From contig JASJBE010000046.1 of NCBI GenBank assembly GCA_030066655.1, positions 1 through 33,394 of the forward strand: DNA of 33,394 nt. Direction: 5' to 3'. This DNA comes from Woeseiaceae bacterium. GTDB lineage: Bacteria; Pseudomonadota; Gammaproteobacteria; Steroidobacterales; Woeseiaceae. A program made the position numbers and the translations under genes. Below, piece after piece: positions 9,807-21,204 of this stretch (positions are counted from its first letter, which is position 1; the number at the start of each line of letters is the position of its first letter). Below the pieces are notes generated by a model. It was not told the DNA's origin. It did no database searches and saw only the letters and a program-made list of their open reading frames with translations.

Positions 9807-10588
9807 CACGCATCATCGCAGTAGCGAACCAGAAGGGCGGCGTTGGCAAAACAACGACGGCCGTTAACCTGACCGCGTCTCTCGCGGCGACGCAGCGGCG
9901 GGTGCTGCTCGTCGATATGGACCCGCAGGGCAACGCGACGATGGGTTGCGGTATCGACAAGATGAGCCTCGAGCGCTCGGCCTGCGATGTGCTACTGAAC
10001 GAGGCGAGCGCGGCCGACACGATTATCTCGGCGCCCGAGGGCGACTTCGCCGTGTTGCCCGGTAACGAGGACCTGACGCTCGCCGAGGTCAACCTGATCA
10101 ATGAGATCGGGCGGGAGATGCGCTTGAGAAACGCGCTGAAGCCGGTCAGCGGTCTGTACGACTTCATCATCATCGACTGTCCGCCGTCGATCAACATGCT
10201 CACCGTTAATGCACTGACCGCCGCTGACGGCGTGCTGATCCCGATGCAGTGTGAGTACTACGCACTGGAGGGTTTGAGCGCCTTGTTAAATACGATCGAG
10301 CAGGTGCGTGAGAGTGTGAACCCGGGCCTCGAGGTCTACGGCATCCTCCGCACAATGTTCGATCCGCGCATGAACCTGTCGAATGAGGTTTCGATGCAGC
10401 TGATCGAGCACTTCGACAAGGCGGTGTTCCGCACCTGCATCCCGAGAAATATACGCCTGGCCGAGGCACCGAGCTTCGGTCGGCCCGTCCTGCTGCACGA
10501 TCGGTCATCGCGCGGCGCCATTGCTTACCTGGCGCTGGCCGGCGAGGTGCTTCGCCGCGAAGATGCGAGAATGCAGCAGGCCGTCTGA
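9803..10588 (+). CDS. parA: Chromosome partitioning ATPase ParA (Soj)
   Basis: A 261-residue ParA/MinD-family ATPase. The deviant Walker A motif KGGVGKTT is at residues 11-18, followed by LLVDMDPQGN (about 35) and IIIDCPPS (about 115), the A' and B boxes. ParA dimers bind DNA non-specifically and, with ParB at parS, segregate the origin region. The gene is translationally coupled to rsmG by a 4-base overlap and its stop overlaps the parB start, so rsmG-parA-parB is one unit. Length and position match the chromosomal rather than the plasmid type. Confidence 0.95.
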   Translation: MTRIIAVANQKGGVGKTTTAVNLTASLAATQRRVLLVDMDPQGNATMGCGIDKMSLERSACDVLLNEASAADTIISAPEGDFAVLPGNEDLTLAEVNLINEIGREMRLRNALKPVSGLYDFIIIDCPPSINMLTVNALTAADGVLIPMQCEYYALEGLSALLNTIEQVRESVNPGLEVYGILRTMFDPRMNLSNEVSMQLIEHFDKAVFRTCIPRNIRLAEAPSFGRPVLLHDRSSRGAIAYLALAGEVLRREDARMQQAV

Positions 10589-11481
10589 TGGAAACCAACA
10601 TGAACGCAAAGAAAAAACGCCTCGGCCGCGGTCTCGACGCGCTGCTGTCAAAGCCGGCGACCGAGCATACGTCGGTCACCCATGCGGCGCCTGAGGCTGC
10701 GAAGAACGCATTGCCGATAGACCTGCTGCAACGCGGCCAGTACCAGCCACGCCTGGACATGCGCCAGGACTCGCTGGAAGAGCTGGCGGCGTCGATCAAG
10801 GCCCAGGGCGTCGTGCAACCCATCATTGTCCGGCCAGTCGCCGGCAGCGGGGAGCAGCGTTACGAAATCATCGCCGGCGAGCGTCGCTGGCGGGCTGCGC
10901 AGATCGCGGAGCTGTCCGAGGTGCCGGTCGTCATCCGCGACGTGCCCGACGAGGCGGCGATCGCGATGGCGCTGATCGAGAATATCCAGCGTGAGAACCT
11001 GAATCCGCTGGAAGAGTCGCGGGCGCTGGACCGGCTGATCCGCGAGTTCGACCTGACGCACGCCGAGGCTGCCCAGGCCGTCGGCCGATCGCGCGCCGCG
11101 GTCAGCAACCTGCTGCGCCTGCAGGACCTGTCGGACAAGGTCAAGCCGATGCTGGAGCAGCGGCTCCTCGAGATGGGTCACGCCCGGGCGCTGCTGGCCC
11201 TGACGGATCCGATGCAGCAGCTCGAGGCCGCCAAGAAGGTCGCGAAGCAGGGGCTGTCCGTGCGCCAGACGGAGCGACTGGTCCGGTCGCTGCTCGACGG
11301 CCCGAAGAAGAAACCGGCCCCGAAGAAGGTGGACGGTGACATCCGGCGCCTCGAGATCGACGTGTCGGAGCGGCTGGGCGCGAAAGTGCACTTGGACCAC
11401 AAATCCGGGGGCAGCGGGCGACTCGTGATCAGCTACAACACGCTCGATGAGCTGGATGGAATCCTGAAGCACATCAAGTGA
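10588..11481 (+). CDS. parB: Chromosome partitioning protein ParB (Spo0J)
   Basis: A 297-residue ParB. It has the N-terminal KKKRLGRGLDALLS signature that recruits ParA, the ParB/Srx CTP-binding domain with GERRWRAAQIAEL (about 95-107) and ALIENIQRENLNPLEE (about 130), a helix-turn-helix (THAEAAQAVGRSRAAVSNLL, about 155-175) that reads parS, and a C-terminal dimerisation domain ending DELDGILKHIK. The start at 10588 overlaps the parA stop; the ATG at 10600, giving MNAKKKRLGRG, is equally plausible because ParB proteins usually place this motif at the very N-terminus. No full parS site was found in the window. Confidence 0.95.
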   Translation: METNMNAKKKRLGRGLDALLSKPATEHTSVTHAAPEAAKNALPIDLLQRGQYQPRLDMRQDSLEELAASIKAQGVVQPIIVRPVAGSGEQRYEIIAGERRWRAAQIAELSEVPVVIRDVPDEAAIAMALIENIQRENLNPLEESRALDRLIREFDLTHAEAAQAVGRSRAAVSNLLRLQDLSDKVKPMLEQRLLEMGHARALLALTDPMQQLEAAKKVAKQGLSVRQTERLVRSLLDGPKKKPAPKKVDGDIRRLEIDVSERLGAKVHLDHKSGGSGRLVISYNTLDELDGILKHIK

Positions 11482-11538
11482 TCTGAGCGCCGTTCAGGCG
11501 CCCGGGGGTTCCTGCCGGAACTTCTTGCCCTGCCCATG

Positions 11539-11563
11539 AAAAGCCCTGATTTCCCGGGTTTTT
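11539..11563 (+). terminator. Candidate intrinsic terminator after parB
   Basis: AAAAGCCC (11539-11546) pairs with GGGTTTTT (11556-11563), including one G-T pair, around a 9-base loop. The 3' arm ends in a T-run, and the A-run on the other side makes it potentially bidirectional. It lies between the parB stop and the atp promoter. The GC core is only 3 bp, so efficiency is doubtful. Confidence 0.4.
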
Positions 11564-11577
11564 GCGCCTGTTTCATG

Positions 11578-11606
11578 TTGCTAAGGATCAGGCTGCTCAC
11601 TATAAT
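11578..11606 (+). promoter_or_regulatory. Sigma70 promoter of the atp operon
   Basis: TTGCTA (11578-11583) and a perfect TATAAT (11601-11606) are separated by exactly 17 bp. Transcription would start near 11613, giving a leader of about 90 bases before atpI. It is the best promoter match I noticed in the window and sits where a strong housekeeping promoter is expected. Confidence 0.7.
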
Positions 11607-11641
11607 ACGCGCGCTTAATGACAGGCCCCCCTGTTCTCTCT

Positions 11642-11684
11642 AGCGCCACACGCCGCCGGGACAACCGCAGCACGTGGCGTTTTT
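11642..11684 (+). promoter_or_regulatory. Terminator-like hairpin in the atp leader (possible attenuator)
   Basis: AGCGCCAC (11642-11649) pairs with GTGGCGTT (11674-11681) as an 8-bp stem with one G-T pair and a 24-base loop, followed directly by more T residues and the start of atpI. It lies inside the predicted 5' leader, after the promoter and before the gene, so readthrough would be needed for expression. The long loop makes it weaker than a standard terminator. Confidence 0.35.
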
Positions 11685-11703
11685 AATGCCAGAGGCACGC
11701 ATC

Positions 11704-12952
<1,249 letters not shown>

Positions 12953-13002
12953 TCGTTCTTAAATCTTTAACTGTTGGACACAATCCTCTTTAGGAGACAT
13001 AG

Positions 13003-13272
<270 letters not shown>

Positions 13273-13282
13273 ACGCCGGGAC

Positions 13283-13302
13283 CCGCGCTTTACTTGGCGC
13301 GG
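13283..13302 (+). other. Hairpin between atpE and atpF
   Basis: CCGCGC (13283-13288) and GCGCGG (13297-13302) form a 6-bp GC stem with loop TTTACTTG, just after the atpE stop and followed by TAGCTTTATT. It could act as an mRNA 3'-end stabiliser or partial terminator that raises the subunit c yield relative to downstream genes. This role is inferred; only the fold is seen. Confidence 0.4.
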
Positions 13303-13326
13303 TAGCTTTATTGAACGGAGCCAAAT

Positions 13327-13800
13327 GTGGATATCAACATTGGAACTCTAGGAGGCCAGACGATCGCGATGATCGTGTTTGTCTGGTTCTGCATGAAGTA
13401 CATCTGGCCGCCCATCCTCAATGCCATCGAGGAACGCCAGGAAAAAATCGCAGAAGGCCTGGCCGCTGCCGAGTCGGGCCAGGAAAAGCTCGTCGAGGCG
13501 GAAGCCGAAGCCGAGTCGATCATCGCCGAGGCGAAGCGCCAGGCGAGCACCATCCTTGACCAGGCGAATGCCCGCGCCAACGAAATCGTTGCCGATGGCA
13601 AGAACGACGGCGTCAAGGAACGTGAGCGTCAGCTGACGGCCGCGAAGGCCGAGATCGAGCAGGAGACCAACCGCGCTCGTGAAGAGCTGCGCGGACAGGT
13701 ATCGGCGATCGCCATTGCCGGCGCGCAGAAGATCCTGGAGCGCGAAATCGACGATGCTTCGCACCAGGACATCCTGGGCAAGCTCGCGAAGCAGCTGTAA
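13327..13800 (+). CDS. atpF: ATP synthase Fo subunit b
   Basis: A 157-residue peripheral stalk protein. One N-terminal membrane helix ([19 protein letters not shown], about 12-30) is followed by a long charged coiled coil rich in Ala, Glu, Lys and Arg, ending [10 protein letters not shown], which docks on the delta subunit. The start is GTG at 13327, with GGAG 7 bases upstream; E. coli atpF also begins with GTG and has the same FCMKYxWPP motif. The ATG at 13325 is out of frame. A single b gene is present, not a b/b' pair. Confidence 0.96.
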   Translation: MDINIGTLGGQTIAMIVFVWFCMKYIWPPILNAIEERQEKIAEGLAAAESGQEKLVEAEAEAESIIAEAKRQASTILDQANARANEIVADGKNDGVKERERQLTAAKAEIEQETNRAREELRGQVSAIAIAGAQKILEREIDDASHQDILGKLAKQL

Positions 13801-13814
13801 GCGGGTAGACGACG

Positions 13815-14378
13815 ATGGCAGACAACAACACCGTCGCGCGGCCGTATGCAGAGGCGGCTTTCGAAGTGGCCCGGGAGAACGGCGCTCTCGATGAGCTGTC
13901 CGGGTCGCTGTTAGCGGCCAAGGAGCTGCTGGCCGACGGTGACCTCGTCGAGTTTCTCGGCAGTCCGAGAATCGAGGACGACCAACGCCTCAGTGTCCTG
14001 CAGGACCTGTTCGGCAAGGTCGTCGGCGCCGATTCGTTCTTCGCCGGCGGGAGCAAGCACGGAACGAACTTCCTGAAGCTCCTGCTCGAGAACAAGCGCG
14101 TCGCGGTATTGCCGGAAATCTCCGATCACTTCGAAGAGCTTAAGGCTCGGGCGGAAAACAAGGTCGATGTGACGGTCACGTCTGCGACAGCGCTTAAGCC
14201 TGAGCAGGTTCAGGAGATCTCCACCGCGCTGGCGGCGAGGCTCGGGCATGCCGTCAGCATCGAAACAAAGATAGACACAGGCCTCATCGGCGGAGCGGTC
14301 ATTACCGCCGGCGATGTCGTAATTGATGGATCAACGCGCACAAGGCTCGAAGGCCTTGCGAACGCGCTGATCAAATAA
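13815..14378 (+). CDS. atpH: ATP synthase F1 subunit delta
   Basis: A 187-residue OSCP/delta-family protein that links the b-subunit stalk to the top of F1. It begins [19 protein letters not shown], the conserved helical start. The C-terminal signature reads [39 protein letters not shown], close to the KIDxSLIGGxxIRxGDxVIDGSxRxxLxxL family pattern. It lies 14 bases after atpF and 13 before atpA. Confidence 0.95.
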   Translation: MADNNTVARPYAEAAFEVARENGALDELSGSLLAAKELLADGDLVEFLGSPRIEDDQRLSVLQDLFGKVVGADSFFAGGSKHGTNFLKLLLENKRVAVLPEISDHFEELKARAENKVDVTVTSATALKPEQVQEISTALAARLGHAVSIETKIDTGLIGGAVITAGDVVIDGSTRTRLEGLANALIK

Positions 14379-14391
14379 AGAGGAAAACACA

Positions 14392-15933
14392 ATGGCACTC
14401 AAAGCTTCTGAAATCAGTCAGCTGATTAAAGAACGCATCGAGAACTTCGAGGCATCCGCCGAAGCGCGCGATGTTGGCACTGTAATCGCGGTAACCGACG
14501 GTATCGTCCGCATCTACGGACTGACCGACGCCCGCTACGGTGAAATGCTGGAGTTCCCGGGTAACACGTTTGGTATGGCGCTGAACCTCGAGCAGGACTC
14601 GGTCGGCGCCGTCGTACTCGGTGACTACAAGCACATCTCGGAAGGCGACACGGTCAAGACGACCGGCCGTATTCTCCAGGTGCCTATCGGTGACGCCCTG
14701 CTGGGCCGCGTCGTTGACGCACTCGGCAATCCGATCGACGGCAAGGGCCCGATCGCGGCTGAAGACAATGCGCCGATCGAGAAGGTTGCTCCCGGCGTTA
14801 TCGCACGCCAGTCGGTCGACCAGCCGGTACAGACTGGCCTGAAGTCCATCGACTCGATGGTGCCGATCGGTCGTGGTCAGCGTGAGCTGATCATCGGTGA
14901 CCGCCAGACCGGCAAAACCGCTGTTGCCGTCGACGCGATCATCAACCAGCGCGGCACCGGCGTTAAGTGCATCTACGTCGCCATCGGCCAGAAGGCCTCT
15001 TCCATCGCTGGCGTCGTACGCAAGCTCGAGGAAGAAGGCGCGCTGGACCACACGATCATCGTTGCTGCTGCTGCGGCCGAGAGCCCGGCGATGCAGTACA
15101 TCGCGCCGTACTCCGGTGCGACGATGGGCGAGTACTTCATGGACAAGGGCGAAGACGCGCTGATCGTTTTCGACGACCTGTCCAAGCAGGCCGTCGCCTA
15201 TCGCCAGGTATCGCTGCTGCTGCGTCGTCCGCCGGGTCGTGAAGCCTACCCGGGTGACGTCTTCTACCTGCACTCCCGCCTGCTCGAGCGCGCTGCTCGC
15301 GTCAGCGCGGCGCACGTCGAAGAGGTGTCCGGCGGCAAGGTCAAAGGCAAGACCGGTTCACTGACGGCACTGCCGATCATCGAAACGCAGGCCGGTGACG
15401 TGTCGGCATTCGTACCGACCAACGTGATCTCGATCACCGACGGCCAGATCTTCCTCGAGTCCGACCTGTTCGCGGCCGGTATTCGACCCGCGATCAACGC
15501 CGGCCTCTCGGTATCCCGAGTGGGTGGCGCCGCACAGACGAAGGTCATCAAGAAGCTCGGTGGTGGTGTCCGCCTCGCACTCGCACAGTACCGCGAGCTC
15601 GCGGCGTTCGCACAGTTCGCATCGGACCTCGATGCGGCGACCCGTGCACAGCTCGATCGCGGTGTCCGCGTCACCGAGCTGATGAAGCAGAAACAGTATT
15701 CGCCGCTGTCAGTCGCCGAGATGGCGCTGTCGCTGTTCGCGGCCAACGAGGGTTATCTCGATAAGGTCGAAGTCGAGAAGGTGCTGGACTACGAAGCGGC
15801 GCTGCACGACTACGCCAAGGCGAACCACGCTGACGTCATCGACCAGATCAACGAGTCGGGTGACTACAACGACGACATCGCGGCGGGCCTGAAGAAGGTA
15901 TGCGACAGCTTTGACGAGAAGGGCGCTTATTAA
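14392..15933 (+). CDS. atpA: ATP synthase F1 subunit alpha
   Basis: A 513-residue protein, the same length as E. coli AtpA. It forms the alternating non-catalytic subunits of the F1 hexamer. The Walker A motif GDRQTGKT is at 169-176. [17 protein letters not shown] (Walker B region) and the [16 protein letters not shown] stretch near 370-385 follow. The start has an AGAGGAAA ribosome binding site. Behind it lies a 180-bp REP-containing gap before atpG, far longer than the usual spacing in this operon. Confidence 0.98.
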   Translation: MALKASEISQLIKERIENFEASAEARDVGTVIAVTDGIVRIYGLTDARYGEMLEFPGNTFGMALNLEQDSVGAVVLGDYKHISEGDTVKTTGRILQVPIGDALLGRVVDALGNPIDGKGPIAAEDNAPIEKVAPGVIARQSVDQPVQTGLKSIDSMVPIGRGQRELIIGDRQTGKTAVAVDAIINQRGTGVKCIYVAIGQKASSIAGVVRKLEEEGALDHTIIVAAAAAESPAMQYIAPYSGATMGEYFMDKGEDALIVFDDLSKQAVAYRQVSLLLRRPPGREAYPGDVFYLHSRLLERAARVSAAHVEEVSGGKVKGKTGSLTALPIIETQAGDVSAFVPTNVISITDGQIFLESDLFAAGIRPAINAGLSVSRVGGAAQTKVIKKLGGGVRLALAQYRELAAFAQFASDLDAATRAQLDRGVRVTELMKQKQYSPLSVAEMALSLFAANEGYLDKVEVEKVLDYEAALHDYAKANHADVIDQINESGDYNDDIAAGLKKVCDSFDEKGAY

Positions 15934-15936
15934 TGA

Positions 15937-15960
15937 TGTAGGAGGGACCGCGGTCCCGAG
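15937..15960 (+). repeat. REP-like element (atpA-atpG gap, copy 1)
   Basis: TGTAGGAGGGACCGCGGTCC followed by CGAG. The GTAG head begins 5 bases after the atpA stop. The hairpin GGGACC-GC-GGTCCC spans 15944-15957. Same element class as the prpC-prpD copies, with a GGGACC rather than GCGACC stem. Confidence 0.75.
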
Positions 15961-15980
15961 ATTGGGTAGGTAACTGAGAC

Positions 15981-16006
15981 CTGTAGGAGGGACCCATGGT
16001 CCCGAG
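15981..16006 (+). repeat. REP-like element (atpA-atpG gap, copy 2)
   Basis: CTGTAGGAGGGACCCATGGT followed by CCCGAG. The hairpin GGGACC-CAT-GGTCCC spans 15989-16003. It differs from copy 1 at 5581 by a compensated base change in the stem (GCGACC to GGGACC), so pairing is preserved. Confidence 0.8.
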
Positions 16007-16063
16007 CAACAGCAGCGACGCAAAGCGTCGCATCTTAAGAGGCCAGCTCAACAAGAACGCAAT

Positions 16064-16086
16064 CGCGAGCATGGCTCGCTCCTACA
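16064..16086 (-). repeat. REP-like element, inverted copy (atpA-atpG gap, copy 3)
   Basis: On the minus strand this reads TGTAGGAGCGAGCCATGCTC followed by GCG, the same head and hairpin in opposite orientation. Together with the direct copy at 15981 it makes an inverted REP pair of the BIME type and could fold into one larger stem in the atp mRNA, ending 27 bases before atpG. Confidence 0.75.
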
Positions 16087-16113
16087 AAGCAGCACAGGGT
16101 TTGAGATAAAGAT

Positions 16114-16986
16114 ATGCCAGGTGAAAAAGAGATACGCTCCAAGATCGGTTCTGTAAAGAACATGCAGAAGATCACGAGCGCGATGGAAAAAGTCGCTGCG
16201 TCGAAGATTCGCAAGGCGCAGGCGCAAATGGAGGCATCGCGCCCGTACGCTGATCGTATCCGCCGCGTCATCGGCCATCTTGCCTACGCGAACCCGGACT
16301 ACAAGCACCCGTTCCTGGTTGAACGTGAGAAGAAGCGTATCGGCCTGATCATCATCTCCACCGATCGCGGCCTGTGTGGCGGACTGAACGTTAACCTGTT
16401 CAAGCGAGCCATCACCGAGATGGCCGAGTGGGATGCTAACGGCATTGAGGTCGACCTGGCGCTCGTAGGTGCGAAGGCGGTGCAGTTCTTCCGCCGACTC
16501 GGTGGCCGCGTGGTCGGTACGGTGACGCACCTGGGTGACAAGCCGAGCATGAACGACCTGATCGGTGCGATCAAAATCATGCTCGACTCTTACAGCGAAG
16601 GGAACATCGATCGACTGTTCTTGCTGCACAACGAGTTCATCAGCGCGATGAGCCAGCAGCCGAAGCTCGTAAAGCTCTTGCCGACGAACGACATTGCCGA
16701 AGACAAGGAAGAGCTGCAGGCGAACTGGGACTACATCTATGAGCCCGACGCGTCCGAGCTGCTCGATGACGTGCTGATGCGCTACATCGAGTCGCAGGTC
16801 TACCGCGGAACGGTCGAGAACTTTGCCTGCGAGATGGCGGCGAAGATGGTGGCGATGAAATCGGCGACGGACAATGCTGGCGAGATCATCGACAAGCTGC
16901 AGTTGCAGTACAACAAGGCTCGCCAGGCGGCGATCACGCAGGAAATTTCAGAGATCGTCGGCGGCGCTGCGGCGGTGCAGGAATAG
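16114..16986 (+). CDS. atpG: ATP synthase F1 subunit gamma
   Basis: A 290-residue central shaft subunit (E. coli 287). The N-terminal coiled-coil helix [20 protein letters not shown] and the C-terminal signature [20 protein letters not shown] followed by [18 protein letters not shown] are both clear. The domain with [17 protein letters not shown] near 85-101 is intact. It keeps full length despite the REP elements directly upstream. No strong ribosome binding site is visible (TTTGAGATAAAGAT precedes the ATG), which may lower translation. Confidence 0.97.
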   Translation: MPGEKEIRSKIGSVKNMQKITSAMEKVAASKIRKAQAQMEASRPYADRIRRVIGHLAYANPDYKHPFLVEREKKRIGLIIISTDRGLCGGLNVNLFKRAITEMAEWDANGIEVDLALVGAKAVQFFRRLGGRVVGTVTHLGDKPSMNDLIGAIKIMLDSYSEGNIDRLFLLHNEFISAMSQQPKLVKLLPTNDIAEDKEELQANWDYIYEPDASELLDDVLMRYIESQVYRGTVENFACEMAAKMVAMKSATDNAGEIIDKLQLQYNKARQAAITQEISEIVGGAAAVQE

Positions 16987-16991
16987 GTTTC

Positions 16992-17012
16992 GCTCGCGCC
17001 TGAGGCGTGAGC
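16992..17012 (+). other. Strong hairpin between atpG and atpD
   Basis: GCTCGCGCC (16992-17000) pairs with GGCGTGAGC (17004-17012) through 9 bp including one G-T, around a 3-base loop, shortly after the atpG stop. It is followed by ATTTGAATT, not a T-run, so it looks more like an mRNA stabiliser or processing site than a terminator. Confidence 0.45.
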
Positions 17013-17018
17013 ATTTGA

Positions 17019-18449
<1,431 letters not shown>

Positions 18450-18463
18450 TCTGAGGCATTAGC

Positions 18464-18892
18464 ATGGCAACCATCCAGGTCGACATCGTTTCCGCTGAGG
18501 GCGAAATTCATTCCGGCGAAGCCCGGATGGTCTACGCGCCGGCGGCACTGGGCGAAGTCGGCATCGCACCTCGTCACGCGCCGATGCTGACGCCGCTGAA
18601 ACCCGGCGAAGTCCGCGTCGAAGACACTGAAGGCCAGGAGCATTTCTACTTCATCAGCGGTGGCCTGCTCGAAGTTCAGCCGCACCTCGTAACGGTGCTC
18701 GCCGATACGGCGATGCGCGGCGACCAGCTCGACGAGGCGACGGCGCTCGCGGCACAGGAAGCAGCCGAGAAAGCAATGGAAGGCACCATGGCCGAGACCG
18801 ACTTCGCTCGCGCCCAGCAGGAACTGGCGGAAGCCAGGGCGCGTTACCTCGCCGCGAAGAAGCTCAAGGGCAGGGGCAAGCGCAAGAAGTAA
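18464..18892 (+). CDS. atpC: ATP synthase F1 subunit epsilon
   Basis: A 142-residue rotor subunit that couples gamma to the c-ring and can inhibit ATP hydrolysis through its C-terminal helices. The N-terminal beta-sandwich holds VDIVSAEGEIHSG and GIAPRHAPMLTPLKPGEV; the C-terminal helical pair reads DFARAQQELAEARARYLAAK and ends in a lysine-rich tail. It closes the atp operon, 14 bases after atpD. A second atpC lies at 30033. Confidence 0.97.
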   Translation: MATIQVDIVSAEGEIHSGEARMVYAPAALGEVGIAPRHAPMLTPLKPGEVRVEDTEGQEHFYFISGGLLEVQPHLVTVLADTAMRGDQLDEATALAAQEAAEKAMEGTMAETDFARAQQELAEARARYLAAKKLKGRGKRKK

Positions 18893-19007
18893 GCTGCCGC
18901 GGGACGCCGCCCCGAATTCTACGCCGCGCCTACCTCAGGCGGCACGTCGTGCTGACGGCATCTCCGTTTCCCCGTAATCGGGAAAAGGGGAGTAACATCA
19001 CCCTATT

Positions 19008-21182
19008 ATGGGGTTTCTCTCCGAATTGCGACGCCGCAACGTTCTGCGAATGGCGGCGTTGTACGTCATCTCGGCGTGGCTGGTCATGCAGGTCGTCGAG
19101 GTTGTCACAAGCCTCGCACAGCTTCCCCCCTGGATAGGCCTCGCCACGGTCGGCGTCCTCGCGATCGGTTTTCCTATCACGCTGATTCTGTCCTGGTTCT
19201 ATGAACTGACCCCGGCAGGAATCACGCTCGAAAAGGACATCGAGCCGGGCCAGTCCGTTTCCCACCTCACAGGCAGGCGCCTCGACTTTGTTGTCATCGC
19301 ATTGTTGTCGGCGGCGCTGATCGTTTTCGCCTGGGACAAGTGGGGTGCGCCTGATACCGTTCCGTCGGAGCAGTCCATCGCCGTATTGCCCTTTGACTCG
19401 GTAGGCACGCAAACCGAAGGTTCCGACGTGCTTGCCATGGGCATCCAGGACGGTCTGTTGACGCGACTGTCGCAGATCGGTTCATTCAAGGTGATCTCGC
19501 GGCAGTCGGCCGAGCGCTATGCCGACGCCACCGCCAGCGTCCCCGTGATCGCGGCGGAGCTCGGTGTCAGCAGGGTCATTGAAGGCGCTGTCCAGCAGGT
19601 CGGCGACAATATCCGCGTCAATGTTCAGCTTATCGACGCGATGACGGACGAGCACATCTGGGCCGCAAGCTACGACGACAACCTGACCGCGTCGAGTGTG
19701 TTCAAAATTCAGTCCGACATCGTCGAGGCGATCGCACAAGCGCTGGATACCACGCTGACGACACAGCAATCGGACAAGCTCACCTCCATGCCGACGGCAA
19801 GCCTCGACGCGTACACGCAGTATTTGCTGGGGCAGAGCAGCGCCGACGTCGAGTCCATCGAGTCGCTGCATAACGCTATTGATCACTTCAAGGCTGCAAT
19901 AGAACTCGATCCGAACTTTGCGCTGGCGTATGTTGGGTTCGCCGACGCACACCTGACGCTGCATACGAACTTTCTCGACGGACTCGGCTTCGAGGAGGCT
20001 ACCGCCCTCGCCGAACCCGCCATCATGCAGGCATTAACCCTCGACGGAGATTCGGGAGAGGTGTACGCGAGCCTCGGCCTGTTGCGACAGGTACAGGGCG
20101 ATGTCGCGGCAGCAGTACAAGCCTATGAGCAGGCCATCGAGCTGAGGCCCAGCTACTCTCGGGCGATGGGGCTATTGAGCCGGTTGCGCTGGCGGCAGGG
20201 AAATACCGATGCGGCCATACAACTGGTGCAAAGAGCGCTGCAAACAGATCCGTATTCGGCGCCGGCGCACTTCCTGCTGGCACGAATCTATGACGAGTCA
20301 GCAGATTTCGACTCGGCGATGGCAAGCTACCTGCAGGTGGTCGCGATCGAGCCGAACCACGCGTTCGCCTATGTCTACATCGCGGCGATTCACTTTCTTG
20401 TGCATGGCCGGATCGACGAGTCGTTCGTCTGGTACAGCAAGGCCGCCGCGAACGACGCGATGAGCCCAAGCCTGCAGGCAGCCCAGGCGCTCGCCTATCT
20501 CGAGATCGGTGATGTCGACGGCTCGCGGGTATGGGTAGAGCGCGCAATCGCGCTGGAACCGAATACCTTCTGGTCGCGCTGGGCCAGCCTGCTGTTGAAC
20601 CTCTATGTCGGGGAAGACGAGGCCGCGCTCGCCGATGCAAGGGTGATGCTTGAGAGATACCCGAGGGACTGGGGCGCCAACAGGATTCTACGCGATGCCG
20701 ATATCACAGCCGGACGATACGGGGTGGCGCGTGCGCGCTATGCGCGCAACTTCCGGGAACTGACTGAGCCGGAGGTTCCAAACGTAAACGCATCCAATTA
20801 CGCAGCTGCTGTCGATCTCGCGCTCGTTCTGCAGCGGCTCGGTGAGACGGAGCGCGCAGACGACCTGCTGGAAGGCAGCCTTGAGACCATGCGCTCGCTC
20901 TCCCGTTTCGGGGTGTCCGGGTATTGGGTCAACGACGTTCGTGCACTGGCGCTACGACCAAGCCCGGAGCTTGCGCTGGCAAGGCTTCGCGAGGCGATCG
21001 AGGACGGATGGCGGCTCCACACCTGGTATCACATGGACCTCGATCCGAACCTCGATTCGATCCGCGGCACTTCGGAGTTCGACGAACTGCACGCAACCCT
21101 CGTGGCCGACCTTGAAGCCCAGGCGCGGAATGTCCGGGATATGCGCGCAAGCGGAGAGCTGATGAGCCCATCACCGCCTTAA
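19008..21182 (+). CDS. Membrane-anchored TolB-like/TPR protein
   Basis: A 724-residue protein of unknown exact role. Residues 14-34, 40-63 and 92-108 are hydrophobic membrane segments. Residues 122-240 resemble the TolB/FlgO-like domain found with adenylate cyclase-type sensors (SIAVLPFDSVG, GIQDGLLTRLSQIGSFKVIS, IEGAVQQVGDNIRVNVQLID). From about 265 to 600 there are tetratricopeptide repeats (for example AIDHFKAAIELDPNFALAYV and AVQAYEQAIELRPSYSRAMG). No cyclase, kinase or DNA-binding domain is visible. Such proteins are common in marine gammaproteobacteria and probably scaffold protein complexes at the inner membrane. It has a GGGGAG ribosome binding site and separates atpC from glmU, which are often adjacent. 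Confidence 0.8.
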   Translation: MGFLSELRRRNVLRMAALYVISAWLVMQVVEVVTSLAQLPPWIGLATVGVLAIGFPITLILSWFYELTPAGITLEKDIEPGQSVSHLTGRRLDFVVIALLSAALIVFAWDKWGAPDTVPSEQSIAVLPFDSVGTQTEGSDVLAMGIQDGLLTRLSQIGSFKVISRQSAERYADATASVPVIAAELGVSRVIEGAVQQVGDNIRVNVQLIDAMTDEHIWAASYDDNLTASSVFKIQSDIVEAIAQALDTTLTTQQSDKLTSMPTASLDAYTQYLLGQSSADVESIESLHNAIDHFKAAIELDPNFALAYVGFADAHLTLHTNFLDGLGFEEATALAEPAIMQALTLDGDSGEVYASLGLLRQVQGDVAAAVQAYEQAIELRPSYSRAMGLLSRLRWRQGNTDAAIQLVQRALQTDPYSAPAHFLLARIYDESADFDSAMASYLQVVAIEPNHAFAYVYIAAIHFLVHGRIDESFVWYSKAAANDAMSPSLQAAQALAYLEIGDVDGSRVWVERAIALEPNTFWSRWASLLLNLYVGEDEAALADARVMLERYPRDWGANRILRDADITAGRYGVARARYARNFRELTEPEVPNVNASNYAAAVDLALVLQRLGETERADDLLEGSLETMRSLSRFGVSGYWVNDVRALALRPSPELALARLREAIEDGWRLHTWYHMDLDPNLDSIRGTSEFDELHATLVADLEAQARNVRDMRASGELMSPSPP

Positions 21183-21204
21183 CGGACGCAGTCCGCCTAC
21201 GGCT

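Noticed and set aside
11569..11584. parS-like half site TGTTTCA near parB
   Set aside because: Only about 10 of 16 positions match TGTTTCACGTGAAACA and the second half-site is missing; it overlaps the atp promoter region and is probably chance.
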